Shown: positions 1 through 13,100 of the stretch, in pieces
Numbering within the stretch: the stretch's first letter is position 1
Layout: every line of letters starts with the position of its first letter
Source: Lottia gigantea
Taxonomy: Eukaryota; Mollusca; Gastropoda; Lottiidae
Direction of reading: 5' to 3'
Assembly (NCBI RefSeq): GCF_000327385.1
Contig: NW_008707390.1
Span: 488,079 to 552,078 of the forward strand
Length of the DNA: 64,000 bases
Notes under the pieces: model-generated
The model's input: the letters and a program-made list of their open reading frames with translations, nothing else
Told to the model about the DNA's origin: nothing
Database searches by the model: none
Position numbers and translations under genes: made by a program

Positions 1-255
1 CTGTCCCAGGTCATGGATACTTCAAGCGCTGTCCAAGGTCATGGATGCTTCAAGCGCTGTCCCAGGTCATGGATGCTGCAAGCGTCTTCCAGATCATGGA
101 TGCTGCAAGCGTCTTCCAGATCATGGATGCTGCAAGCGGTGTCAGAGGTCATGGATGCTGCAAGTTCGTCCCAGGTAATGGATGCTACAAGCGGTGTCCA
201 AGGTCATGAATGCTTCTCAAAGATCTGAGATGCTGCAACCTTTGTCCTAGGTTAT
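1..255. repeat. 28-bp minisatellite, left edge of window
   Basis: About nine imperfect head-to-tail copies of a 28-bp unit with core caggtcatggatgctgcaag. Unit starts at 1, 29, 57 and 85 show the period directly. Copies become more diverged to the right, and the array may continue beyond the left edge. A short open frame crosses it only because the unit lacks stops in one frame. 28 is not a multiple of three, so it is not a coding repeat. Confidence 0.9.
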
Positions 256-1163
256 GGATACTGCAGGCGTTCTCACGGACCACCGATACTTAGAGCATGG
301 GCTGTCTTAGATCGATTAGACTGTTTATGGTTACGTTTTCTCAAAGCACTGGATGTGTCATAAATGTTATAATTATTGTCGTAGGATGCTAAAGTACACG
401 TATGTCATGATCACTGACAACTAGAGGTAGGAAAATATCTGCTCAAGGCCTCTGGATATATATTGACACCAAACATCAGAAATGTAGTGCTGAATATTTA
501 TTTCATTTCATTTCTCCATCAGATAATATTTCACACGTGTTGATGATATTTCATATGGAGGCCATGACCTAGTGACTAAAAATGAAACTATGGAAGATTG
601 AACTATTAGAATTATCATTCTAGAGCAAAACTCAGCGGTTACCCTCGTCTAATCACGTAATTACCTGAGGGAGGAGTTCATGATATATTCCCTATCTTTT
701 GTTAAAGAATGTCGAGACCCAGGGATGTTTGTTTTAAGTGTTCTAATTGTAATTATACTGCAACCTGTACTCTTTGAAGACAAAAGTACAGTGTAATTTA
801 CTTAATCAGTTTGTACTCTAGTACATGATGGCTATCACTATGTTGTCTGGTGATCATATGTTTAAAGTATAGGGCAAATATTCAAGGAAAGGAGACACAG
901 ATGTTTCACAAAATCAGCATATTTAGTTTCGTTTTCATGCTCATGGTAAGAGGGTTTATGCCGAGAAAGAGGTTTCTGCTACGAGAAGCATTAGTCAATG
1001 ATTGATACATTGGTAACTTTTCCAGTAAATCTGAATCTACTTGTTCTGTTACATTTGATCTTCCTGACGCCACTCTACGTTTTGGTAGAGTATATATTTT
1101 ATTTTGGTGTATACATGAGTTCACCGTTTTCGTCCCTTCATAAAAAAAGAAAGGATGGCTTAC
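256..1163. other. No identified gene; possible 3' part of metalloprotease
   Basis: This stretch lies just downstream (minus strand) of the last metalloprotease exon I can support. A minus-strand open frame at 906-1196 overlaps that exon's 3' end, but it lacks cysteines expected after the catalytic domain and has no convincing acceptor. No other exon-like block with both splice sites was found. The rest of the gene, if present, may lie beyond the left edge. Confidence 0.5.
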
Positions 1164-4100
1164 CTGATAAGAGCTTTTATCTGTCTGATAGAACAAGGTG
1201 AAAACAAGAAGGCATTTTTCAAAGTGGATTTCAGATTAGAGTTTTGTGGTGCCATGACATAATTATGATCTGGAGGACAATCAGCACTTTTACCATCGCC
1301 ATCATGACCAGCTCCAAGACTGGAATATACAATACAATAAACATTAGTACTCGATATGATCGGTATTGAAGTATGGTGACCATGATATCGTTATCCTTCC
1401 TTTCAATAGTCAGCATAAAAAACGTTTACCGATTTCTCTGTTGTTTTTTTTGTTGTCTAAATACAAGAAATACTGACTAAGATCTGAAAATTATGCAAGA
1501 TATATGTCAGTGGTAAAATACCACACGGTTTATATAAAGATCAGAATACTCGTTATCATTAAACTAAATCAATCAGGTAAAGTTCAATTTTTTTTAACAC
1601 AGATCTTTTCTCTCAGAATATTGTAAATATATAAACTATAACACGGAAATAGTTTCAACATGGAATTGTACATGTGTAATATGTAAGATCTATAAGTTAT
1701 GTAATGATAAGACAGACAGAGAGCCAGTTCAATCTATTTCTAAATCTGACTATCAGAAAGTTACCAAACATTCAAACTTAAACTAAGTGAGCATATCTCA
1801 AAAACGTGAGAATATTCCTTTACAGAATTTATTCCAGCCAGACTGCAGACGTTACACAATTTTCTCAAAATTCGACATTTTCAAATCGCAGGAGATGGTA
1901 TGTTTGAAAATCATTTGTCTTGAATTAAGATTGATTCGGGTGTCCAATGAATACCAAATGAAACATCTTGCTCTATGCACCTTTGTCAATTAATATCAGT
2001 CCCGAAGTATTTAACTTGAAATCCGCTTGTGACAGACTTTAAACTGTTGTATATTTGTTGTAAAAGGTTCCACATGATTTTATTTCAAGTCAAAACAACA
2101 GAAACACAATCGTCAACAAGATCTCTTTGATATTTGACATTAACTCGACTGGTGTGTGTCTGTTTTAAAGGACGAATTAAAGACGATCTGATTCTGAGAA
2201 CAGTGCACTCGGTTGACCACGTTGGTAACAGAGATGAAAAGAGTAAAATTGTAGGTTTTTAAAGAAGGCAAGATGGTGAATATTAAGCCTATTATGATAA
2301 TATTTAAGTTATTTTAAGTACACCAATATGAGAGTTGAAATGATACCCTGAGGAGATATTTAATCTAATATCTAACATATTGAAATTTGTCTTCAATTTA
2401 TTTCATTCTCATATCATAATTCAGTTCCCATAACCTATCTTTCAAACAAAAACTGCATTTTACTCCAAGTTGTCAAAGTCTGAGTTTGGACAGTTACTGA
2501 CATTCTTCTGTCGAATTAGCCATTAAATTTGGCCATTGCTTACTGCGGTAGTATAGATCTGTATCAATTCAACCATACAATTTCAGCAACATTAAAGTTC
2601 TTGCACATTATTAGTCTAATAAACCGTCGATCAAACAATGGTTCTAAATCTTGGTGGAAAGAAGACGGTTTTCTAGGATAACTTTCTAGATGATCACAAT
2701 GGATCATACGATTGCGAATTTGTAATATATAGTCATTACGAACGCCCCGTTCCGTTCCTCCGACCTTGGAGGTCTATGTAAAGTCACAACGCAGAAAGAT
2801 AACTAATTAAATATCTTGCAAGGTTTAACAAAGTTCATTGCTCTTTCGTTTACATTATAATTTGTATTTAATTCAATTTAAAAGTTGAAAGTCGGCAGAC
2901 AGGGAGGTAAATAGGTTAGTTAAGAACATTATAATTATCAGGGTAATTATCTCAAGGTTAGAATATTGGGTGTGGTACCTGATGATAGTACATGTAGGTC
3001 AACTTGAAACAAAATCATCAGTTCCATCAAGTGAATTTTAAAGTTACCAAAGGTATATTTCATTTCAATATACAGGGAATCAGAAAATTTTGAGCCTAGT
3101 CTTGGAATAAATCTTGGCAATACAGTTCCTGCGACACACAAAGCAGATGCATTGCTGCAGTAACGAACTATAGTGATATCACATTATCTTGCCTGCATTA
3201 CCTTGCCTGTTTTGATTCCACAGCCCACCAAAACTCTGTGGTTCATATGAAAGTTATACTACATTATTTAATCTGCAATTCTTAGAACACTGTCCTATAT
3301 CTTGAAAAATGAATTGCTCAACTAGAAGAGAAACAACTTGTTGAGAACCACTGAACAGGTGGGGATCATGACGCGACGAACTTAAGATGGACGGATATTA
3401 GCTAACTTTATACCATTATTCATTACAACATCTTGTTAAAAAGGTCACCAGATGTGAAGGAAGGAATAAAATAAAAGTAAAATTTGATGAAAACGTGTTG
3501 ACTATCAGCTATTTTTAGGGTTTGTGTCTATTTGTAGATGCCAGACAGATCACTTACCTATGACCTAATTCATGAGTAGCCACTTTAACACATTGGAAAT
3601 CACCCATATCTACCACGATGGATGAACTGCTTCCTTCTTTTGTTTGACAGATTGAATCTACGAAGGCCATACCTGAAATGAAATCAAAGGTTTTCAGAAT
3701 ATCTCAATGCTATTTGAATGTTCTTTGAATGTTCAAATTTGCAGAACAATTAGATCGTATTTCAACATAATTGCACATGAGGATTCTAATTGCACAACAA
3801 AACAAGATTACGACGTTTCCATTTGGTTTAAAGGAAACTAAAGACATCAAGAGTATCCCCAATACCCATACTAAGATATAAAACCTCTTTTGAACCTCAG
3901 CTTAAAGTTGCCAGCTTTTAAAAATGGTAACCGGGAGTGACTTGTTCTGAGTAGTTGAGCGTTTCGGAGCGTTTGACCATCAGCGCAAACACAACTTCGG
4001 ATTATGACAACTTCAGTTTGACTTATGTAGACTTATGATATCTACAGGGAGCCAAGGCACTACCCGACTGAACAAAATTCTTATAAACGACCATTGGCTG

Positions 4101-7100
4101 CGGACCCGCTAGTGATAGTCGGTCAGCAGCAACATTCATGCTATTCATGAGACAGGAACATGGTATCAAACGACAATCATAATACAGATACAAAATATCA
4201 TAATATTTCATTTCCTGTTAAAAATTCTAAATTTTCTTTCAATCTGCATGTACTCTTGCGTGACTTCCGGTTGAATACAATAGAGGAATTTATTGGAAAT
4301 TTGTGGTCACGATACAAGGAAAGATAACTGTGTTTTAAAACATTGACATATATTAGATCTACATTAACAAGTTTGTATTGTTAGTCATGTAATGATATTT
4401 CTAGTGTAAGCTTACTGTACTTCCGACAGTTTGTCATGAAAATTAAACCAAGTTCAGATATATGGGTTGTTGACTTTGAGTATTGTTTTACTAGAATAGA
4501 CCTTGTGTAATTTTTATTTCTAAAAATAAATTTGTCAAAACATCCAAACATGATTACAGGTACGTTTGTTTTAAAGAAAATATTATAAACCATAATCCGG
4601 ATGTGTGGAGTTCAGTTGAACAAGTTTAAAAGACTTTCCGATGCCAAAAGTACATCTTCAAGACCATGATTTTGTAACATAAGTTTCAAATTTATAAGTT
4701 TTACTCTTATCAAATCTACAGACTGCTTGACGCAAAATTATATGGAGCTGGTGTATCCTATTAATCGTAAGAATGAGCAATTGTAAAACAAACAGCTGAA
4801 TTGTAGCCAATACAATAATTAGACAACGAGATCCCTTTATGTGTAAAGAAACCTAATGAGTAACAAGAGAATAATCACGTGTAGGCGAACAAGATGTTTC
4901 TTTTTTTAATTAATACATCTGACAATGTTCCAAAACATAAAGTACATTTTTTTTAAATAATTCATGTATAAATACAGTAGGTTTACAATTTACAATTATT
5001 AATGAATTACCGTTCGTGGTAAATATCGGCGATCTTCTGAAGCAACCACGCGTAATACGTTGATCAACTTGGGAAACAAACACATTGAGATATGGACCAC
5101 AATGGACCAGATATTCGGAAGGTGCAGAAAAGTACAAATCTAAGGGAAATCGTGTCTTAATACGAAAACTGATATATCTTTTTCGGGAAATTTATGACGA
5201 ATATGGAGGTGTGGATTGGACACGGCACCTGACTTCACGAATATGATGTCAGATGTCTGGCGTACGATTTACGCCCTGAATAAGGTCGAGTGCCAATTCA
5301 CCCAATAATACTCAGTACTTGTTCAAACAAATAGAAGTACTTACCACCAACTTCGACAGTACCTCTTGTAACTAGTAGATATCTGAAAATAATAAGTTAT
5401 AGTACTGGAGCTTATCATCTTAAATCATGTCTTAATTAGGTGAATTATATTTCTTATTACGCGTAAATTACATTTACATAGACATGTACTGAGTCATCAT
5501 CGTTTGACATAGTCATCAGAAGGCATCGTGACATAACAGAGCCCTGTGTCATAAAGACATCAGAATGTGCAGACTACAGGCTTTATGTGGTTTTAACACT
5601 CACCGCGTCTTAAGGTTTTGTTTACCTTCTTGTATTTGGAAATGAAAGCACATGTATATAAATCGAAGGTCAATTTGCGCGTGCATTTTGCAACAAGTAA
5701 GGCAACAAGGATGGTACACTAATGCAAAAATATTCGTATTAAATACGTTTGTTATTGGATAATTTAGTTACCTTGTGAAAACCATTGCGTGGTCATGCTT
5801 TGGTATAGTATCTTGAATCCGCAACCATTTCTGAAACCTTTTCAGAGCGGTGTTGGCATCCACTTTAGCTTCTGTACGACCTTTACCCCACTCGACCACA
5901 TATTCTAACCAGGCAGATTCAAGACGAGACTAGATAAAGACATAAGGAGGTATTATTACGGACGAAAGTTCAACGATCTTTACACATTCTTAGTACTAAG
6001 GTATTGAGTGCGTGATTGCCAGAAATTCTCAAAAAACCACTTGATTATGATTGGTGGTTATCATAGGCTAGAGCCATCGACCTTTCAAACTGGAAATTAG
6101 ATTAAAGAACACCACCGTGAACTCGAGTCTTCCATTCTAATAAATTGTCACTTCATACGGTTAGTTACACCTGGTTGTTTGTCAGAATATGTCAGACGAA
6201 ATTACCAGATCTAAAGAGCAATTGGTGTGTCCTGAGGTCAGAAATATACACATGGAAATACAGTCTGTGGTCAGAAAGTGGTTTAAGGGTAGAAGTGCTT
6301 TCTTAAGTCTATGTAATTCTGACCACAAAACTCAGAGTCAAGCACAGTTCTGCAAGCGACAGTTTCGTAGAACTATATATTGAAATAGAAACGAGATCAA
6401 AAACTATATCAATGCTTCTCATCAAAATATATTTCAGATCGTAATAAGGCAACATTGTGGTTAATCTATAGATGACCTATTGCTGGATGACCGATTCCTA
6501 AGCCTACACCCATTTGCTACCCTTAAGGTCATCCCAGACAGCCAGGGCACCAGACATTTCGACATAGTTTTCTTATCATGTTCTACCGTCGGGAATTTTA
6601 CTATCTTAATTTAGTAGGAAGTTCTCCTAGTATATCACTCATCAGTCTTATCTTCAATAAAGCACCTTTTAATACAATTATTATCATTTCACTCCATCGT
6701 TTCTTACTATATCTTTAATACGAGTTTTCAGGGTGGAATTAAGAGATTAAAATATAGAAGCTTACATATCAGAAAGTGAATAATATGTGCTGAAGCAAGA
6801 TTCGGAATATAGTCAAACATAGCGTAAATGAAATTTGTGTGATTTTTTATGAAATAAGAACTTGTAACTCCGTGGTCTATGTTACAGGTCTTAAAGGAAT
6901 TTAGTCAATCTGACATAGTGTCGTTATCATTGAAAACTGGATTGAGCAATTGACAAATACGTAGCGAAATGTGAACAATCATTTTTTGAAATCTATCAAT
7001 GAAAAACACAACCCCCTAAGACTAAGATTTGTTTCCTGTCGTATGGCTATATCTCTATGTCAATTTCAAATTCCATATATTACGCCGAGGGCAGGTTTCT

Positions 7101-10100
7101 GTCTGTGGCAGTCGTGCATTTCAGAATGAAAAAATACAAGAACAGCATGGGTAATAAACACTACATAAAAAGAAACGCACCTTAGCGATATGAAATCCTG
7201 AGATTTTAACAGTAATCGACATTTCATCATCTTTGATTGTTTGAAATCTTTGGTCCACCTGCAAATATCAAAATAAACTGATTTGGTATTTATAGACATT
7301 GATACTTAAACTCACATTCTTCAAGAGTCATCCAATAATATTATTGTAGAACTAGAAGTTTTATACCACACCATCAACAATGTATCCTGCTATGCAAATT
7401 ATTGAAAATGTATGTTAAAGTATAAGTAATGGCATCAGTGAACTGGTAAAGGCATTTTTCAAACTTCAGTTAAAAAAATGAATTTAGAAAGGATTTTAGA
7501 AAATCATCAACAAAATGCTTCAAAATCCTGTGTAAAGTGGCTTTAATCGTGGAAGTAGGCAGAAACACCTGCTGTGATTCTAAAATACTTGTATTACGTC
7601 ACTGACAGACAATTGAGGGTAATTCAAGTCAAGGAGAAGAATGGTGAGATATCAAAATAAAGTAAAGGAGATCAATTTAACGGACAATGATATATACAAA
7701 ATTGCAGAAATGTGCAAAATGAAACTTCCCCATGCCTGAGGGTTGTCATTATAGTCATCATCGAAGGAATATATATAAAGTTTCCTGCCAAATAACTGCT
7801 CAAGGCATTGAGAATCATCATCATTTTCGAATTCTATTTTTTCAGTGTAAACTTTCAACTAAGTATTTAAACAGATTTTTAATAATATCTTAATCGTAGG
7901 AAAGTTTGAATGGAAGGGAAACAGGCTCAAAATACATTTCAGTAAAACTTCTTAGTGTTAGAAATTCCGAAAAAAAAACAGTCTACAAAGGTAATATCTT
8001 TGCTACTTCGAAATTAAGGAATAAGAATCTGTTCTTACCATTGCGAACACCATCCCATAGTAGCGTCTGATCCTAGCTAAAGCAACTCTTTCCTTATTTC
8101 TACTCTTCTTCATATAATATCTATAGATAGAGTTATCTATAACTACCAAAACTTCTACTTTACCATCAATCCTGCTCCGTACTGCTCTTTTAGTTATATA
8201 ATGAGTTGCTGATTCGACTGAAAGATGAACAGAGAAATGTAGGTCAACGATGACCTATCTGGCTGTTCTGCTTGTGATAGTGTCCAAAATGTGATTATAA
8301 TCAATATACCGTGCAGGGGATTGTGCAATTCAATTTCCAACCGATTTGACCAGACGATTCATGATCAGCAGATGATTAATTCAAACAAGACCTACCATCT
8401 TTGTTGAACTTTTTTTTTTCAGCTTCATTTTCCTGTGAACAGAAATAAAACATTGATAATCTTAAAGAATACCGAAAAATATAAAATAAAATAGAACAGC
8501 CCCCACTACCTCTAATATCAGATGTTCCACAAATATGTTTCATAAAAACACGGATACTCTTGATAGGTAAGGGGATTCCTGGCCTTATATCCACATAGCA
8601 ACAGGTACTTGGATCAACTTTCTGATAGTGGGGTAAATGTCAATATGACCAACAAGATTCTGCTATCATTAAATTCTTGCTTTAAGCCGATTCCCTTATC
8701 GAACCAACCAGAAATTCCAGGGAGTTAAACCGCAAAAGAGTCACATTTATAAAAAAATCCAGAGTGGGTCATACTGAAAATGTAAGAACGCCTGTCATTA
8801 GCCTAGACTCAAACAGGGCGGGTAATTTCAATAGTAACGTTCATCATGCTGGTATGACGTCATGAGCAGACGGAACTGTCAGAACCAATCTTACTATATC
8901 TACTAGAATGTAATGTCTTAAGTTTCAGTGTTTTACTCAATAAATTTTCAGTTAATGAGATTTTTTATTCTCTGTACTACATTTCTAATGATAATAAAGA
9001 TGTTAGAGTGGTTCCGGGTTCTATAAAACATAGTGCAGGTTGAAACATTTACTACCTATTGCCATAAATATTGTGTAGACCACTGATAAAGGTCCAATCC
9101 ATTATGATGAGATTACGAACTATGTAAGATCGAATAAAGAAGCATATTCAATGTGGAATCAAGTGAATTGTAGGCCTAAATAGACAATGTGTAGCTTATT
9201 TAGTTATTATTTTATGAAAAAGAGCATTTAATGCATCAACTCAGACGGGGTGGCATTTAAAGGTTTTTCTACAACATGTTTTATATTAAATACTTTTACA
9301 TTCATTTTTAAGCAGAGTGTACCAATGACCCTGAGATTTAATTTCAAGGACATCTGAGAATATTGTATAATGCACATAACGTTGAACCGATTTATGTATA
9401 TCATGCAAAACAATTATGAACCTAGTGATATTCGTCACAGAATAATAAGGATTAACCATTTCAGAAAACCGACAATGTATTGAGATTCTAGGGATTGTAG
9501 CCAGATTTATTTGTTAATTTGTTTTTAGGCAGCATCCGAAATGTATTGCCGGTAATGGTTTGAAATAAACTCGATACCATTTACACGTGAATTTTACATG
9601 GTTTATCTCTCCAACTGGTATTGCGCAAAGTCAGCAATTTACAATTTTAACGTTTCTGTAATTAGGTAAAGTCTGAAGAATATTTACTATAATGTCAGAA
9701 ATTTTATTATATAATATATGACTACAGTAATTCAATCTGGGAACTAAACATACTGTACAAGACAGCTCGCTATTTATTCTCTACCTTGGTGGTGAATCTC
9801 TAATACCTGGAGGCGGTTATAGACATGCTAACAGTCAGTATGTTATGGCATCAAATAAATACCTGTCGATAAAATGCACTTGCCACCGAAATATGAGCTA
9901 CTCTACCTCACATTTGCTGTTGCCAACAACTTTGACATGTATTTTGAAATGCTGTTATCTGGGCCTTCATGGCTGTAACTTGAGAATTAGGATTTGAGTT
10001 TATTAGGGAATTTTTAGATTAGGATAATTTTTGTATCACATTTTTGATTAGTAATCAGGCTTTAGATGGATTCCGTCAGTTCCTTGTGGCAATGCTTTGA

Positions 10101-13100
10101 TTGGTCGGCATCACACAATATAACTTAAAACGAAAGATGGGGGTGTTTCACAGAGGTCATACTATTCCTGGAAGATTATTGACACCACTTATTGTATCGA
10201 TTTACTGATACTGATCACATGATATAGAAACAGACCAATTACCAGAAATGAATTCTACAACCTACACAGAAATAAATTATTGAAAATTTACCTCCCATGT
10301 TTCAAATAATAAGCTTCAAAGCTTCAAGGCAATCTTAAACAACCTTTATGAATCATAGGTTTCTCTTTTCTTTAGCCCATAAAGAGCAGAGCAATAGCAC
10401 TTAAGTCGTCATTTCATTCAAATTAATCCAAGCTGCAATATCGACACCACCGGATGTCGTAATCCCAGTATACTTAAAATTTTATATGAACAATTGAACA
10501 AAATATTTACTGTTGTGGGGGTCGCTATCGAGACAGTGTATGCTTTGCCTTCAATAACACTCAAGGCTTGTATGTTGCTGGCTTGTCAACGTATTTCCCC
10601 TTGTGAAGGGAGTCGCCATACCTAAAATATAATTCATGAATGAAATTGCTCCAGAGAAAGAAATATTGACTGACCCTAATTGGAGGCTATTTTAGACTGG
10701 TACAAGACAATTGCGTGATGTTTCACTTCAGCATCACATATGATATAGTTGAGAATTGTAACTTAAATACTGTTAAATAAAGATAAATACTTCACTGACC
10801 AGTTCTGACTGTAATTGGTGATAATTATAGGATAAATCTGGTTTGAGATCATTAAGATAAACTTGTGAAGTTGAATTGAGATCATCTGGATATAAGATAT
10901 CAAAGCGTAAATAATCGGAGGGTTTATCACTATATATGTTCACTATAGAATCTTCTCGTATATGTCTTCTTGCTGCAAAATAAAGATACAGACACAAAGA
11001 TTAGGTAATTACATTGAGTCAATCAAAAAAGCAAAACACGCTAGCTTCATGCCCCATTTACAACTTAGTATAATGTTTTCCGTAAAGAGACTGGGTATTT
11101 CGAGAAAAATTAAAAAAGTACATCAAGATCAAAGTGAGAAAACTGTAATGAAATACCACCAAACACAACTTTTTAAAAGCGGTCTTTTTTGCATTTGTGT
11201 CTTATCATGATAAACCTTTTGACTAACTGAAAGTTTTATCTTTAATTCTGACTGAATAAAGGCTTTGTTTCTTTAATTCTACCTTTTATCTTTAATTCTG
11301 ACTAACTAAAGCCTTTTACTTTTAAATTCTGACTGATTGAAAGCTTTGTTTAATTCTGACTAACTGAAAGCTTTGTATCTTTAAATCTGTCTGACTGAAA
11401 ATCTTGTATCTTTAATTATGCATGACTGAAAGCCTTGTATTTTTAATTCAGACTGATTGAAAGCTTTGTATTTTTAAAGATTGAAAGCCTTGTATCTTTA
11501 ATTCTGACTGACTGAAAGCTTTGTATCTTTAAATCTGACAAACTGAAAGCTTTGTACGTTTACTCCTGACTGACTGAAAGCTTTGTATTTTTCATTCCGG
11601 CTGACTGAAATCTTTGTATCTTTAATTCTGACTAACTGAAAGCTTTGTATCTTTAAATCTGTCTGACTGAAAATCTTGTATCTTTAATTATGCATGACTG
11701 AAAGCCTTGTATTTTTAATTCAGACTGATTGAAAGCTTTGTATTTTTAAAGATTGAAAGCCTTGTATCTTTAATTCTGACTGACTGAAAGCTTTGTATCT
11801 TTAAATCTGACAAACTGAAAGCTTTGTACGTTTACTCCTGACTGACTGAAAGCTTTGTATTTTTCATTCCGGCTGACTGAAATCTTTGTATCTTTAATTC
11901 TGACTAACTGAAAGCTTTGTTGTACATTCAACTCTGACCAACCGAAGGCCTTGTATCGTTAATTTTGACTTACTTAAATCTAGTATCCTTTGTTGGGACT
12001 GATTGCAAGCTTTCTATCTTTAATTTCAACAGAAAGCTTTGTTTCGTTATAACTCCGAGCGACTTCAAGTTTTGTATCTTTAATTCTAACTGATTGAAAG
12101 CTTTGTAACTTTAAATTTGGCTACATGAAAGCTTTGTTTCTTTAATTCTATACTAACCGAAATTCTTGTATCTTTAATTCTGACTAACTGTAAGCTTTGT
12201 ATCTTTAATTCTGACATATTCAACTCTGACTGGCCGCGGGCTTTGTATCCGTAATAAAGGCTTAACTGCTTGGAAAGTACATGTACACTAAACTTGCAAT
12301 TTATCTCTTAACGTTCTGTAACGTATCTTTATTGTGAGTCATGTTTGAACCTGACTAATTTGTACCTCCGTGGCTGTCTAGCAGGAAACTTTGTGTGTAG
12401 TGTTCCCCTGCGTTGATTTATGTCAACATACTCTGCTATAGTTCCTGTAGTTCTAAGAAAGGAACTGACATGCCACTTTCATTCAACCAACAATATGAAT
12501 GGGAGTAGGAAGTCTCATGACCTGATTTCCAGACTTCGTGTTTTAGTGACGTGACTTTTTAATAATGTAATTTAGTTCAGTTCTTTACAAGGACGTTTTT
12601 ATCTTAAAAAATAGGGTGGAACCTCAGGCGATATATTTTGACAGGACAATTCTTATTTCGGTGCATTTTCTTTTAGTTTTCTCTGGTCAATGACTTTTAT
12701 ACAATGAATTGGTTATTAAAACAACTAACAAATAACGAATTAAGCTAATTGCTCTTGTAGTTTCAAATGGTATTTTAGTTTTAAACAAATTTGCAATGTA
12801 TCTACAGATATCTGAAGTAAGATGTATATATACAATACACCGTCACCATCATAACCACCTGATTTAATACGTAAGGGAACTGCTCTCAATGTCATGTTAG
12901 TAAGGATCAATCCATATGGTAATTGACCTTTTTTGGACGAATGTTATGTATTGAGAGTTTTGAGTTGTTATATTAACGACGTGTGAATAACCTTATATAT
13001 CTAATCCAAGATCTTTAGAGCTGTTTCGAACCTTCATGTTTATAACCTAATGTATCAACCCCATGATATTTAGACGATATGAAATGAATATTTTCATTGC

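Noticed and set aside
13-228. Repetitive 71-residue protein
   Set aside because: Translation of the 28-bp minisatellite, not a gene.
906-1196. 96-codon minus-strand frame downstream of the metalloprotease
   Set aside because: It overlaps the real exon in another frame. The only AG near enough would make an intron of under 30 bases, and it lacks expected cysteines.
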